The translations under genes were made by a program, and so were the position numbers. Shown piece after piece: positions 10,201 to 11,882 of a DNA stretch of 12,705 bases. How positions within the stretch are numbered: the first letter of the stretch is position 1; each line of letters begins with the position of its first letter. Source of the stretch: Baffinella frigidus (taxonomy: Eukaryota; Cryptophyceae; Cryptomonadales; Baffinellaceae); assembly GCA_026770585.1 (NCBI GenBank), contig MU646671.1, forward strand, positions 370,158 to 382,862, read 5' to 3'. Below the pieces are notes generated by a model. It had not been told where the DNA came from. It did no database searches and saw nothing but the letters and a program-made list of their open reading frames with translations.

Positions 10201-10614
10201 ATGCGCAGGGTGTGGGTGCGATGTTGCGACAGGGTCCAGGCTGAGGAGAGGGGGGTTGGGAGGTGGAAGGCGGGCGGTGGGGGAAGGGCAGGAGGAGACC
10301 TGGTCCTCTTCGATGTAGCCGTCCGGGGTCTGGGGGCAGAGTTTGATGAACTCAAACTCGGAGCAGGAGGGCTCATTATTGAGCTCATGGTTCAGCTCCT
10401 CGACCACCTCGCACATGCCGTCCCCCACCTCCATCCTGTCCGTCCAGGGATCGCTTGCCGCAGACTCGGTGCGCGCGACGGACAGCGCGGTGTGTCCGCG
10501 GGAGGAAGCGGTTGACGGCGGCTCCACGAGCATCTTGAGCGATCCCGGGGCGCGCGGGGGGCGGTTGCCGAGGCGGTTGTTCTCCTTGTCGGGGAGGCAG
10601 CCCGGCATGGTCAT
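114..10614 (-). CDS. Split gene for a leucine-rich-repeat (RNI-like) protein; 16 exons seen, 3' end outside window
   Basis: Joining 10614-10300, 9502-9372, 8431-8372, 8116-8063, 7620-7542, 6887-6810, 6243-6172, 5926-5850, 5160-5067, 4184-4071, 3045-2980, 2356-2276, 2027-1866, 1397-1318, 931-859 and 188-114 on the minus strand gives 1611 nt, 537 codons, without a stop. All introns are GT-AG, and phases match at every junction (phase 0 or 2). Residues 1-213 are polar and Ser/Pro/Glu-rich. From about 240 to 510 there are ten LRRs with LxxLxLxxN cores (VIRNLHLGDN, VKVIDLSKN, VEQLSLADN, LRTLILGN, LQELVLSGN), spaced 27-29 residues, as in ribonuclease-inhibitor-type repeats. A YLEKC capping stretch followed by VDLTHRGLG recalls LRRC74/NLRC3-like proteins; that assignment is from family knowledge and is tentative. 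No signal peptide or membrane segment is visible. Role is probably protein-protein interaction. The exon model is by eye; small exons could be missing. Confidence 0.85.
189..351 (+). repeat. Telomere-like array (TTTAGGG, TTGAGGG, TTCAGGG)
   Basis: Degenerate 7-mers, G-rich on plus. The second half has GTTAGGGGTTAG blocks separated by ATATAC palindromes (CGTATATATACG near 320). Confidence 0.9.
352..395 (-). pseudogene. Partial copy of exon 16
   Basis: Reads GTCGTGGC onward with the same acceptor CACAG, coding VVAPEPNSALDGKDN, then stops abruptly in telomere-like sequence. No donor. Confidence 0.85.
396..567 (+). repeat. Telomere-like array (TTTAGGG, TTCAGGG, GGGAGGG spacing)
   Basis: G-rich 7-mers mixed with GGAGGG spacers; AGGATACAAA is repeated twice near 480-500. 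Confidence 0.85.
568..588 (-). pseudogene. Second, shorter copy of exon 16
   Basis: Only the first seven codons (IVATEPN) with an upstream CAG acceptor remain. Confidence 0.7.
589..858 (+). repeat. Telomere-like array with AGGGAGGGTTTAGGG higher-order pattern
   Basis: TTAGGG and TTTAGGG units separated by GGAGGG; ends at the exon 15 donor. Confidence 0.85.
859..931 (-). CDS. LRR gene exon 15 (end of LRR9, LRR10)
   Basis: Seventy-three nucleotides coding EASVLKRIEMRGCGILVKGE then IPLE. Acceptor is CCCCGCAG|GG and donor is GAG|GTCAAA. The first base completes the Arg codon from exon 14. This is the last recognisable LRR core; no copies seen. Confidence 0.78.
932..1113 (+). repeat. TTTGGGG array
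   Basis: About ten near-perfect TTTGGGG units between 975 and 1075, then drifting to TTTCGTG. Confidence 0.92.
1114..1195 (-). pseudogene. Rearranged copy of exon 14 with templated inverted insertion
   Basis: Matches exon 14 on both sides (ELVLSGNPIGH on one side, the MTVL segment on the other), but three bases are replaced by about 17 bases that are inverted copies of the two flanks, giving GTCATAGCAC/GTGCTATGAC and TGGGCA/TGCCCA hairpins. Frame is lost. Confidence 0.85.
1198..1317 (+). repeat. TTTCGGG / CTTCGGG array
   Basis: The C-variant of the 7-mer dominates, unlike the TTTGGGG array in the same intron. Confidence 0.88.
1318..1397 (-). CDS. LRR gene exon 14 (LRR9)
   Basis: Eighty nucleotides coding GCQLQELVLSGNPIGHEG then AMTVLGGV plus two bases of an Arg codon. 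Acceptor is GCAAGCAG|GG and donor is TCCG|GTACAG. With exon 15 it restores a 28-residue repeat. A rearranged copy lies at 1114-1195. Confidence 0.87.
1398..1664 (+). repeat. Telomere-like array with AGGGAGGGTTTAGACAGGG units
   Basis: A longer unit built from TTTAGGGAGGG and TTTAGACAGGG, repeated with drift. No coding signal. Confidence 0.8.
1665..1686 (-). pseudogene. Short copy of exon 13 3' end
   Basis: Reads GCGCTTTACAAGCGGAGAA, matching the ALQSE end of exon 13 with changes. Confidence 0.6.
1687..1777 (+). repeat. Telomere-like array (TTTAGGG, TTTAGACAGGG)
   Basis: Same mixture as the preceding array, ending at a copied splice donor. Confidence 0.8.
1778..1806 (-). pseudogene. Copy of exon 13 3' end with canonical donor
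   Basis: Codes PIARALQSE and is followed by GAG|GTAACC, a better donor than the GTTGAA of the full exon. Confidence 0.75.
1807..1865 (+). repeat. Short TTTAGGG array
   Basis: Four TTTAGGG units then TTGAGGG, running into the exon 13 donor. Confidence 0.85.
1866..2027 (-). CDS. LRR gene exon 13 (LRR7 and LRR8, with a 13-G run)
   Basis: The longest LRR exon, 54 codons: YIDLTWNKLGTNGAAAIAKC, then IQ-GGGG, then SLRTLILGNCDISGDAAL and ARALQSE. A run of 13 G (13 C on plus at 1930-1942) codes the four glycines and keeps frame exactly as read. Acceptor is CCCCAAAACAG|TAC; donor is GAG|GTTGAA. Its 3' end is copied at 1778-1806 and 1665-1686. Confidence 0.87.
2028..2275 (+). repeat. Mixed TTTGGGG then pure TTTCGGG array
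   Basis: TTTGGTG/TTTGGGG up to 2115, then eight TTTCGGG/TTTCAGG units to about 2190, then a short non-repeat spacer and two TTTAGGG units. Confidence 0.9.
2276..2356 (-). CDS. LRR gene exon 12 (LRR6)
   Basis: Eighty-one nucleotides, 27 codons, phase 0: VLDLRWNRLRSPKPFINALT and onward to FVLQ. Acceptor is CCCCAAACCAG|GTCTTG and donor is CAG|GTGCAA. It sits between exon 11 (ending GLK) and exon 13 (starting YIDL) with correct LRR spacing. Single copy. Confidence 0.85.
2357..2535 (+). repeat. TGTGGGG / TTTTGTG array
   Basis: Contains TTTTGTG units near 2410 and six TGTGGGG-type units at 2455-2530. Confidence 0.88.
2536..2592 (-). pseudogene. Partial copy of exon 11 with donor
   Basis: Codes GIAKFFDELCSN and onward, with AAG|GTCCAC donor and a TACAG acceptor-like end; the first VTDS codons are missing. 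Confidence 0.8.
2593..2720. repeat. Short telomere-like stretches of both polarities
   Basis: C-rich on plus at 2597-2635 (CCCTAAACCC, CCCTAATCCCC), then G-rich again from 2685. A local polarity flip. Confidence 0.75.
2721..2780 (-). pseudogene. Second partial copy of exon 11 with donor
   Basis: Codes GIAKFLDELCSNDASGLK, with AAG|GTCCAC donor. Closer to exon 11 than the copy at 2536. Confidence 0.82.
2781..2902. other. Non-repeat spacer, unidentified
   Basis: No ORF or repeat array. Contains GGTACAAATCC, shared with the fold-back family at 7228-7285. Confidence 0.4.
2903..2959 (+). repeat. Three perfect-length 19-bp tandem repeats with a palindromic core
   Basis: Units AACGAAATTTCGTCACCCC, AATGAAATTTCGTCACCCC and AATGACATTTCGTCACCCC. 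The first carries the palindrome CGAAATTTCG. A degenerate relative (GAACTTCGTGGCCCC) precedes it. Confidence 0.93.
2980..3045 (-). CDS. LRR gene exon 11 (rest of LRR5)
   Basis: Sixty-six nucleotides, 22 codons, coding VTDSGIAKFFDELCSNDASG then LK. Acceptor is GCGAACAG|GTTACG and donor is AAG|GTCCCA. It completes the repeat opened by LADNQ in exon 10. Copies at 2721-2780 and 2536-2592 keep the donor but lack the first codons. Confidence 0.85.
3046..3190 (+). repeat. TTTTGGG array with TTTAGGG flanks
   Basis: Five GGGTTTT units at 3082-3120, then TTTAGGG and TTCAGGG. Confidence 0.9.
3208..3354 (-). pseudogene. Possible extra or broken exon
   Basis: Minus strand reads openly for 49 codons (ILDLRTLPAIDDWKS, later LRILEILGIGTP) and ends CCAG|GTGCAT, a usable donor. 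It begins exactly where the inverted-repeat element at 3355 ends. The ILDLR start is LRR-like, but inserting it would disturb the exact exon 10 to exon 11 repeat. Low confidence. Confidence 0.25.
3355..3555. mobile_element. 201-bp terminal-inverted-repeat element (MITE-like)
   Basis: Left end GTATTGTAGAAT at 3355 and right end ATTCTACAATAC at 3555 are perfect complements; similarity continues inward (CGGGTTGGCTTGGA against CGGGTCGGCTTGAA). No clear target duplication and no coding capacity. Confidence 0.75.
3580..3637 (-). pseudogene. Copy of exon 10, 3' half
   Basis: Codes IGRELAETAWVEQLSLADNQ with CAG|GTGCGC donor. Homology begins just before GGAGATAGGGC. Confidence 0.85.
3660..3770 (-). 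repeat. C-rich-on-plus degenerate telomere-like stretch
   Basis: CCCCGAACCC, CCCGAAACC and CCCTACACC units: polarity opposite to most arrays in this gene. Confidence 0.7.
3789..3967 (-). pseudogene. Copy of exon 10 with a 62-bp insertion and a frameshift
   Basis: Carries both ends of exon 10, but one base is missing in the LGDEG codons, the acceptor is degraded (CCGAG), and about 62 bp (3841-3902, rich in TTGACTTT and CGTGACTTTT) interrupt it after GAGATAGGGC. Donor GTGCGC kept. Confidence 0.85.
4010..4060 (-). repeat. Short C-rich-on-plus CCCTAA-like stretch
   Basis: CCCTAATCCCTAACCCCCTAACC: the opposite polarity, directly beside the exon 10 donor. Confidence 0.75.
4071..4184 (-). CDS. LRR gene exon 10 (LRR4 and start of LRR5)
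   Basis: One hundred and fourteen nucleotides, 38 codons, phase 0 at both ends: VKVIDLSKNKLGDEGCVEIG, then an amphipathic helix, then VEQLSLADNQ. Acceptor is CTACCTCAG|GTGAAG, preceded by a (CT)n tract; donor is CAG|GTACTG. Strongest single LRR match in the window. Three broken copies at 4321-4381, 3789-3967 and 3580-3637. Confidence 0.92.
4192..4236 (+). repeat. (GA)n microsatellite
   Basis: Over 40 bp of GA with one GC interruption. As (CT)n on the coding strand it forms the polypyrimidine tract of the exon 10 acceptor. The duplicated copy at 4382-4390 lacks it. Confidence 0.93.
4321..4381 (-). pseudogene. Copy of exon 10, 5' half
   Basis: CCTCAG acceptor then VRVIDLSKNKLGDEGCVEIG, ending at GAGATAGGGC. 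Part of a duplication that also includes the AGGGGCGCGGGGTCAG flank (4237 and 4392). Confidence 0.88.
4412..4636 (+). repeat. Telomere-like array (TTTAGGG, TTTGGGG, AGAGGTTAG)
   Basis: Degenerate G-rich 7-mers with a 50-bp non-repeat gap around 4550-4600. Confidence 0.8.
4637..4688 (-). pseudogene. Copy of exon 9, 3' part
   Basis: Codes PALQRLTAAMSSGARS with CTCG|GTCTGC donor; lacks the HGKIEEIHL half. Confidence 0.83.
4716..4803. repeat. Hairpin-bearing 88-bp repeat, copy 1
   Basis: CCCTACGG (4722) pairs with CCGTAGGG (4738). Shares CTATGTCCCTACGG, CTACCGTAGGG and AAGTCCGCTGTGTGGGT-type segments with copy 2 at 4864. No coding capacity. Confidence 0.8.
4829..4864 (-). pseudogene. Copy of exon 9, 3' end
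   Basis: Matches LTA-MSSGARS with one extra base and donor GTCTGC. Confidence 0.75.
4864..4952. repeat. Hairpin-bearing 89-bp repeat, copy 2
   Basis: CCCTACGG (4870) pairs with CCGTAGGG (4887), and CCGTAGG-G-CCTACGG is a second overlapping inverted repeat. It and copy 1 alternate with the exon 9 fragments, so exon fragment plus hairpin were duplicated together. Confidence 0.8.
4967..5007 (-). pseudogene. Copy of exon 9, 3' end
   Basis: Codes LKRLTAAMSSGARS with donor GTCTGC. Confidence 0.83.
5067..5160 (-). CDS. LRR gene exon 9 (LRR3)
   Basis: Ninety-four nucleotides, coding HGKIEEIHLAGNAVGPALQR and ending MSSGARS. The acceptor is literally CCCTAAACCCAG|G, a telomere-like unit plus CAG; donor is CTCG|GTCTGT. 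Four partial copies lie nearby (5237-5271, 4967-5007, 4829-4864, 4637-4688). Confidence 0.87.
5161..5236 (+). repeat. Short telomere-like array (TTTAGGG, TTGAGGG, TTTGGGG)
   Basis: Lies between exon 9 and its own 5' fragment. Confidence 0.8.
5237..5271 (-). pseudogene. Copy of exon 9, 5' part
   Basis: GGCAG acceptor then HGKIEEFHLAGN, cut off where the 3' fragments begin. Confidence 0.83.
5290..5535. other. Non-repeat island of unknown origin
   Basis: About 250 bp without 7-mers, more AT-rich than its surroundings. A plus ORF (5263-5520) crosses it but starts in an exon fragment and has no recognisable domain. A weak inverted pair (GTACCAAAA near 5335, TTTTGTAC near 5392) hints at a decayed element. 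Confidence 0.35.
5536..5849 (-). repeat. 78-bp array of exon 8 3' ends (four decayed copies after the true exon end)
   Basis: Copies of the FDAVDK-coding end and its donor start at 5536, 5615, 5692 and 5768, with the genuine one at 5847: spacing 79, 77, 76 and 79 bp. Types alternate: GTCATT/GTCATA-like ends (5536, 5692, 5847) and GTCGAC-containing ends (5615, 5768). Spacers are CCCCTCATT/CCCAGCC-like on the coding strand. Confidence 0.88.
5850..5926 (-). CDS. LRR gene exon 8 (LRR2)
   Basis: Seventy-seven nucleotides starting VIRNLHLGDNNVSKEGGEA and ending FDAVD plus two bases of a Lys codon. Acceptor is CTCCTCAG|GTTATT and donor is GATAA|GTCATT. Joined to exon 9 it gives exactly 28 residues from this LRR core to the next. 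Its 3' end and donor are the seed of a 78-bp array running downstream. Confidence 0.88.
5927..6171 (+). repeat. Telomere-like array (TTTGTGG, TTTAGGG, ATTAGGG)
   Basis: Fills the whole 245-bp intron between exons 7 and 8; TTTGTGGTTTAGGG dimers around 6030-6075. Confidence 0.88.
6172..6243 (-). CDS. LRR gene exon 7 (LRR1)
   Basis: Seventy-two nucleotides, 24 codons, phase 0 both ends: VDLTHRGLGNRGAVALATF then IATNE. Classic first RNI-type repeat. The acceptor CCCTACACCAG| is continuous with the telomere-like array on its 5' side; donor is GAG|GTGCCC. No copies seen. Confidence 0.88.
6244..6442 (+). repeat. TTTGGGG array
   Basis: About ten near-perfect TTTGGGG units at 6250-6318, then drifting to TTTCGTG and TTTATGG. 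Confidence 0.93.
6443..6505 (-). pseudogene. Partial copy of exon 6
   Basis: Codes VVDMRTARVTRLLQSQG then PAHE, with donor GAG|GTCCTA; lacks the AYLEKC start and an acceptor. Confidence 0.82.
6511..6665 (+). repeat. Higher-order array of TTTCGGG and ATTCCAGG
   Basis: A unit of GGATTCCAGG plus one to three TTTCGGG repeats four times between 6525 and 6605; a multi-7-mer unit has been amplified. Confidence 0.88.
6674..6711 (-). pseudogene. Short copy of exon 6 3' end
   Basis: Codes VTKLLQPKDPP; frame drifts, and the donor is changed to GC. Confidence 0.75.
6712..6809 (+). repeat. Short mixed array with a T-rich interruption
   Basis: TTTAGGG, TTTGGGG, then TTTTTATTTTTTTATTTTG, then TTTCGTG units. 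Confidence 0.75.
6810..6887 (-). CDS. LRR gene exon 6 (N-terminal cap of the LRR domain)
   Basis: Residues 214-239, starting AYLEKCMDMRTAP and ending LLQSQGPAHE. Acceptor CGCGCAG|GCGTAC is preceded by GCTAACC, a good branch-point match; donor is GAG|GTAACC. The Y-L-C and downstream Pro/Leu pattern resembles the short helical cap before LRR1 in LRRC74-like proteins (family knowledge, tentative). The frame remains open upstream through a 10-bp tandem array, so a longer exon is possible. Two partial copies lie downstream. Confidence 0.78.
6911..6990 (+). repeat. 10-bp tandem repeat matching heat-shock-element syntax
   Basis: Seven to eight units of GGTTCNAGAA type with exact 10-bp period; TTC and GAA triplets alternate every 5 bp from 6940 to 6963 and again at 6970-6977. 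It lies at the 3' end of the intron before exon 6. Confidence 0.85.
6990..7018 (+). repeat. Short TTTAGGG array
   Basis: Four units. Confidence 0.85.
7055..7093 (-). pseudogene. Copy of exon 5 3' end
   Basis: Codes VERMLERSKE with donor GAG|GTGATT. Confidence 0.75.
7094..7227. other. Intron stretch with imperfect inverted repeats
   Basis: TTGACATCTTTCAAGG (7106) against CCTTGAATTCTTTCGTCAA (7133) form an imperfect hairpin, and CGCGCCAAATCTGGCGCGG is a strong short one. Probably element remnants. Confidence 0.4.
7228..7285 (-). mobile_element. GTCAACTT fold-back repeat, copy 1
   Basis: CCAAAGTTGAC and GTCAACTTTGG are perfect inverted ends around a 24-nt middle. Aligned with the copies at 9309-9369 and 11635-11690 nearly without gaps. 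Reads AKVDGFVPRSRRVNFGIV on minus. Confidence 0.75.
7358..7459 (+). repeat. 21-bp tandem repeat, about five units
   Basis: Unit near ATAGCAAAGAATCACAAGTAA, with one 5-bp insertion. The last unit merges into the exon 5 copy at 7464. Confidence 0.9.
7464..7533 (-). pseudogene. Copy of exon 5 with a local inversion
   Basis: Codes KSPEKTLKNVERSKE with donor GTCATT. Upstream, about 15 bp (CAGTCGCTGGCAGCT) are in reverse orientation relative to exon 5 (GGCTGCCAGCGACC). Confidence 0.8.
7542..7620 (-). CDS. LRR gene exon 5
   Basis: Seventy-nine nucleotides, coding a stretch starting FGRSLAAASPPESPE and ending NVERSKE. Acceptor is CCCCAAATAG|G (the only TAG acceptor) and donor is GAG|GTCACC. It enters in phase 2 and leaves in phase 0. 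Three degraded copies flank it (7833-7866, 7464-7533, 7055-7093). It is chosen as the real exon because it alone is full length with both splice sites. Confidence 0.75.
7621..7832 (+). repeat. TTTATGG array with TTTAGGG/TTTGGGG flanks
   Basis: About eleven TTTATGG units at 7706-7788, nine consecutive ones perfect. Confidence 0.94.
7833..7866 (-). pseudogene. Copy of exon 5 5' end
   Basis: AAAACAG acceptor then FGRSLAAASLPG, cut off in telomere-like sequence. Confidence 0.82.
7867..8062 (+). repeat. TTTTATG array within TTTAGGG repeats
   Basis: Four TTTTATG units at 7955-7985, and GGTGCTGGTTTAGGGT repeated at 8000-8040. Confidence 0.88.
8063..8116 (-). CDS. LRR gene exon 4
   Basis: Fifty-four nucleotides coding QRDSLGEDDGGYRITQS. 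Acceptor is CCTTCAG|GC and donor is AGCAG|GTCACA. Phase 2 on both sides, rebuilding Arg codons at both junctions. It lies between two telomere-like arrays and has no visible copies. Confidence 0.75.
8117..8371 (+). repeat. TTTGGGG array, then TTTAGGG and GGAGGG units
   Basis: Nine TTTGGGG units at 8130-8195, three TTTCGGG, then degenerate TTTAGGG; fills the whole intron between exons 3 and 4. Confidence 0.92.
8372..8431 (-). CDS. LRR gene exon 3
   Basis: Sixty nucleotides, residues 149-169, coding LELDEAIVSKVEPAHEFDF. Acceptor is AATCCAG|GC and donor is TTCAG|GTATGC. Phase 2 on both sides. A truncated second copy of its first 17 bases, with its acceptor, lies upstream in the intron at 8744-8760. 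Confidence 0.8.
8432..8580. other. Intron stretch without repeat array
   Basis: No 7-mers. Minus reads GEFTAAKQ near 8575-8550 beside an ACAG, but no compatible donor follows, so no exon is called. Confidence 0.35.
8586..8725. mobile_element. 140-bp MITE with 5-bp target-site duplication
   Basis: Terminal inverted repeats begin with 15 perfect bases, CACTGCCAGGCCGGA, and extend to about 38 bp with mismatches. GAGTG flanks it on both sides (8581-8585, 8726-8730). No transposase; non-autonomous. The end sequence does not let me assign a superfamily. Confidence 0.9.
8744..8760 (-). pseudogene. Short copy of exon 3 5' end
   Basis: GAAGCAG acceptor then LELDED, running into CCCTAAACACC. Confidence 0.75.
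8765..9060. other. Short TTTCGGG array followed by AT-richer unidentified sequence
   Basis: TTTCGGG/CTTCGGG units to about 8815. Then GACGTCCTGAGACGTC and TGTCAACTTTGGCA (the fold-back core motif), then about 170 bp without recognisable features. Confidence 0.5.
9091..9275 (+). repeat. TTTCGGG array with TTCCGGG block
   Basis: Near-perfect TTTCGGG units, a run of TTCCGGG units at 9155-9185, then TTTCGGG/CTTCAGG. Confidence 0.94.
9309..9369 (-). mobile_element. GTCAACTT fold-back repeat, copy 2
   Basis: AAGTTGACG and CGTCAACTT ends; middle GGGTCCGAGGTACAACC. Reads KVDGVVPRTQRVNL then a stop. Abuts the exon 2 donor. Confidence 0.72.
9372..9502 (-). CDS. LRR gene exon 2 (Ser/Pro-rich linker)
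   Basis: Residues 106-149. Acceptor is CCTCCGCAG|GTGCTC and donor is AGCGG|GTACAT. The peptide starts VLLPMIGKHLDVSPSPAPPP and continues with a serine run and an acidic SLEVEIPDE segment, a likely flexible linker. It ends with two bases that pair with the first base of exon 3 to make a Gly codon. It appears single-copy. An inverted-repeat element begins directly inside the donor intron at about 9369. Confidence 0.75.
9531..9686. mobile_element. Imperfect fold-back element in intron 1
   Basis: ATCCGGAGACATGTTT with GAAAGAAAA on the left is mirrored by AAACATGTTCCCGGAT with TTTTTTCTTA on the right. Inside, TTAATTAGGGC occurs twice as a direct repeat (about 9600 and 9621). Confidence 0.6.
9684..9747 (-). 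repeat. Duplicate (fused) of the sequence at 10043-10156
   Basis: GTTGGGGCGGCGGCGCAACTG and GGTGCGGCGTCGAC match two blocks at 10112-10156 and 10043-10068 that are about 45 bp apart there but fused here. Both copies lie in intron 1 and neither is called as exon. Confidence 0.6.
9856..9879. repeat. 24-bp near-perfect palindrome
   Basis: CCCGG-G-TCCTTGCAAGGA-T-CCGGG, with one mismatched pair. Could form a cruciform; no function assigned. Confidence 0.8.
9880..10042. other. Intron 1 stretch with short hairpins
   Basis: GGTCCAGAGACC and CAATGAGATTTCATTG are small inverted repeats; GATTTGTACCAGGA matches the minus strand near 2792. The minus frame of exon 1 remains open through here, but the splice to exon 2 fits better. 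Confidence 0.4.
10043..10156 (-). repeat. Parent block of the intron 1 duplication
   Basis: Longer version of 9684-9747. If intron 1 is wrongly placed, this would code PEHVGAGTQRNRLG and CGVETHRGPTSNYQE in the exon 1 frame. Confidence 0.5.
10300..10614 (-). CDS. LRR gene exon 1 (start codon; acidic N-terminal region)
   Basis: Codes residues 1-105, beginning MTMPGCLPDKENN and ending GYIEEDQ. The ATG at 10614 sits in a good context (CACCATGA) and is the first ATG after an in-frame stop at 10750-10752; a second ATG follows two codons later. The middle is acidic (EVVEELNHELNNE). The donor is CAG|GTCTCC at 10299. The same frame stays open to 9937 if unspliced, but the splice to exon 2 joins in phase and leads to sequence that continues into the LRR exons. 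No domain recognised. Confidence 0.75.
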
Positions 10615-10782
10615 GGTGATGCTTTCGGCGAGCGAGATGAGGGTGCGGGGCTTGCAATACGCCTTGATGTAGGATGGAAAGACCCTGAACTTCTCTCGCT
10701 TTCTCTGACGTTTCGTCGAGTTTGTGCGAAGGGGAATTTCCGTTGGACGTTAGAGCCATTTGTTTTTTTTGCCACAAACTCG
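10615..10782 (-). promoter_or_regulatory. Likely 5' leader of the LRR gene, with an inverted repeat
   Basis: Between the start codon and the AT-rich gap. An in-frame TAA at 10750-10752 and absence of intervening ATGs argue that this is untranslated. A perfect 10-bp inverted repeat, CGAGTTTGTG (10717-10726) and CACAAACTCG (10773-10782), could form a hairpin with a 46-nt loop. The loop contains GAGCCATTTGTTT, which recurs at 12311-12323. Confidence 0.4.
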
Positions 10783-10897
10783 CTCAACTTTTTGGATTAA
10801 TTGACTTTTGTGTGTAGAAAATAAATAAAATACCCGAAAACATATTCAATAATATTCAAAACATATTCAAAAGCCTCTACCACGCCTGGGTTCCGGT
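10783..10897. promoter_or_regulatory. Probable divergent promoter region
   Basis: AT-rich gap between the two oppositely oriented genes, much lower in GC than its surroundings. It holds AAATAAATAAAAT and three copies of an ATATTCAAAA-like motif (about 10840-10870). No canonical TATA box can be fixed; the assignment rests on gene orientation and composition. Confidence 0.45.
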
Positions 10898-11239
10898 GTG
10901 CTCATGCAGAAGGCCAGGGCAGCGGCGGCGGTGAAGAGGGTGTTTGGGCGCGACCTCTCGCCCAACCCCTCCACCTCTTCCGAGGAAGACTTTTTCGCCG
11001 CGGGCGCCGCCCGTCCGTCTCGCGACGGGAGCAAAATTTCGGGGGCAGTGCACGGTGGGCCCCTCCGGCCCAACCCGCCGCCTGGGGGCCGGGCATCGGG
11101 GTCGCCGCCCAGACGGGCGTTACCAAAGGCCATGGAAAAGGCCGGGGGGAAGTCCGGGCAGGCGGGGAAGGGCGGGGCGGCAGCGAAAAAGGTGGTGGAG
11201 GAGGAGGAGCGCTTCGAGATCCGCATCGACCGGGAGCAG
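10898..11239 (+). CDS. First exon of a divergent gene, unknown function
   Basis: 114 codons from MLMQKARAAAAVKRVFGRDL to EEERFEIRIDREQ, followed by CAG|GTCAGG as donor. The start is the first ATG after the AT-rich gap; a second ATG lies at 10904. Composition: a basic/alanine N-terminus, a Ser/Glu patch (STSSEEDFF), a Pro/Gly/Arg-rich disordered middle, a GGKSGQAGKGG linker and a charged end (VVEEEERFEIRI) that looks like the start of a structured domain. The intron that follows is filled with fold-back elements, and no second exon was recognised before the window ends. The antisense frame is also open (GC-rich shadow), but its peptide is Ala/Pro/Arg-biased and less convincing. Confidence 0.55.
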
Positions 11240-11266
11240 GTCAGGAGGGCCCCTGCGTGGCTCCGT

Positions 11267-11407
11267 CCACCAACCCTCACGGGAAGACCAAATCGTTGAT
11301 CTTAATCTCTCGGTTTTACCTGGGCAGACCCCCCGAAAAAGGGGGTCTGCCCAGGTAAAACCGATATATTGAAATCGGCGATTTGGTCCTCCCGTGAGGG
11401 TTGGTGG
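11267..11407. mobile_element. Fold-back element A (CCACCAACC ends)
   Basis: CCACCAACCCTCAC at 11267 mirrors GTGAGGGTTGGTGG ending at 11407, with CCAAATCG/CGATTTGG further in. The centre is a perfect 23-bp stem (11311-11333 with 11341-11363) and a 7-nt loop CGAAAAA. Confidence 0.92.
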
Positions 11408-11444
11408 GTGTCCGCGGTCTCCTAGCCCTGTCTCAGGCTACTTG

Positions 11445-11593
11445 CCACCAACCCTCACAGCCTGGGCAAATCGTCGAATTTGAGTTCACGCATTTCCCTT
11501 GGAGGCCGCCGGATTCCGGCGTCCGTGGAGCCATTTTGCCTTGAAATGGAAAATCGAAAATCATCGATTTGCCCAGCCCGTGAGGGTTGGTGG
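11445..11593. mobile_element. Fold-back element B (CCACCAACC ends)
   Basis: Same outer 14 bp as element A, then GGGCAAATCG against CGATTTGCCC. Centre differs from A and is only loosely paired. Confidence 0.9.
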
Positions 11594-11594
11594 T

Positions 11595-11617
11595 GGGCTC
11601 ACCATTTTGGTGAGCCC
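11595..11617. repeat. Perfect 10-bp hairpin
   Basis: GGGCTCACCA, loop TTT, TGGTGAGCCC. Directly follows element B. Confidence 0.88.
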
Positions 11618-11634
11618 GCGCCCCTTTTCCGCTC

Positions 11635-11690
11635 CAAAGATGACGAATTTGTACCGCAAATCCAGCATGCCAACTTGGGAACATTCGGTC
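11635..11690 (+). mobile_element. GTCAACTT fold-back repeat, copy 3 (diverged)
   Basis: GATGACGAATTTGTACC and GCCAACTTGGGAACATTC align with copies 1 and 2. Here it lies on plus and reads SKDDEFVPQIQHANLG. Confidence 0.65.
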
Positions 11691-11722
11691 TACCCGAGTG
11701 AGGCAGAGCTAGGGCACACACA

Positions 11723-11851
11723 CCACCAACCACCAGAAGCGAACCAAATCGAAGAATGGCAAACGTTGATTTCCCCTGCAGACTAAACCCTGGGGGTTTA
11801 ATCTGCAGGGGAAAGCAACGTTTGCTTTGGTTCACTTCTGGTGGCTGGTGG
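11723..11851. mobile_element. Fold-back element C (CCACCAACC ends)
   Basis: CCACCAACCACCAGAAG mirrors CTTCTGGTGGCTGGTGG. Inner arms GCAAACGTTG and TTTCCCCTGCAGA also pair, leaving a 4-base loop TGGG; almost the whole 129 bp is one hairpin. Confidence 0.92.
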
Positions 11852-11882
11852 CACCCGGGCTGCTCCTGCGTGGGGCTGTGTC

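Noticed and set aside
10229-10299. A 59-bp intron with a CTCCTCAG acceptor at 10241
   Set aside because: Splicing there from the 10299 donor leads to a TGA after 19 codons; joining to 9502 keeps the frame.
9937-10614. A single 225-residue exon instead of exon 1 plus intron
   Set aside because: The first 105 residues splice in phase to exon 2 and the LRR exons; the remainder overlaps a duplicated, partly self-complementary region. Not fully excluded.
10385-10777. 130-residue minus ORF starting MWQKKQ
   Set aside because: Its downstream half is Arg/Pro/His-biased and it is out of frame with exon 1, which reads as ordinary protein.
10867-11280. 137-residue minus ORF opposite the plus exon
   Set aside because: GC-rich shadow frame with Ala/Pro/Arg bias; the plus frame has a better donor and a charged, domain-like end.
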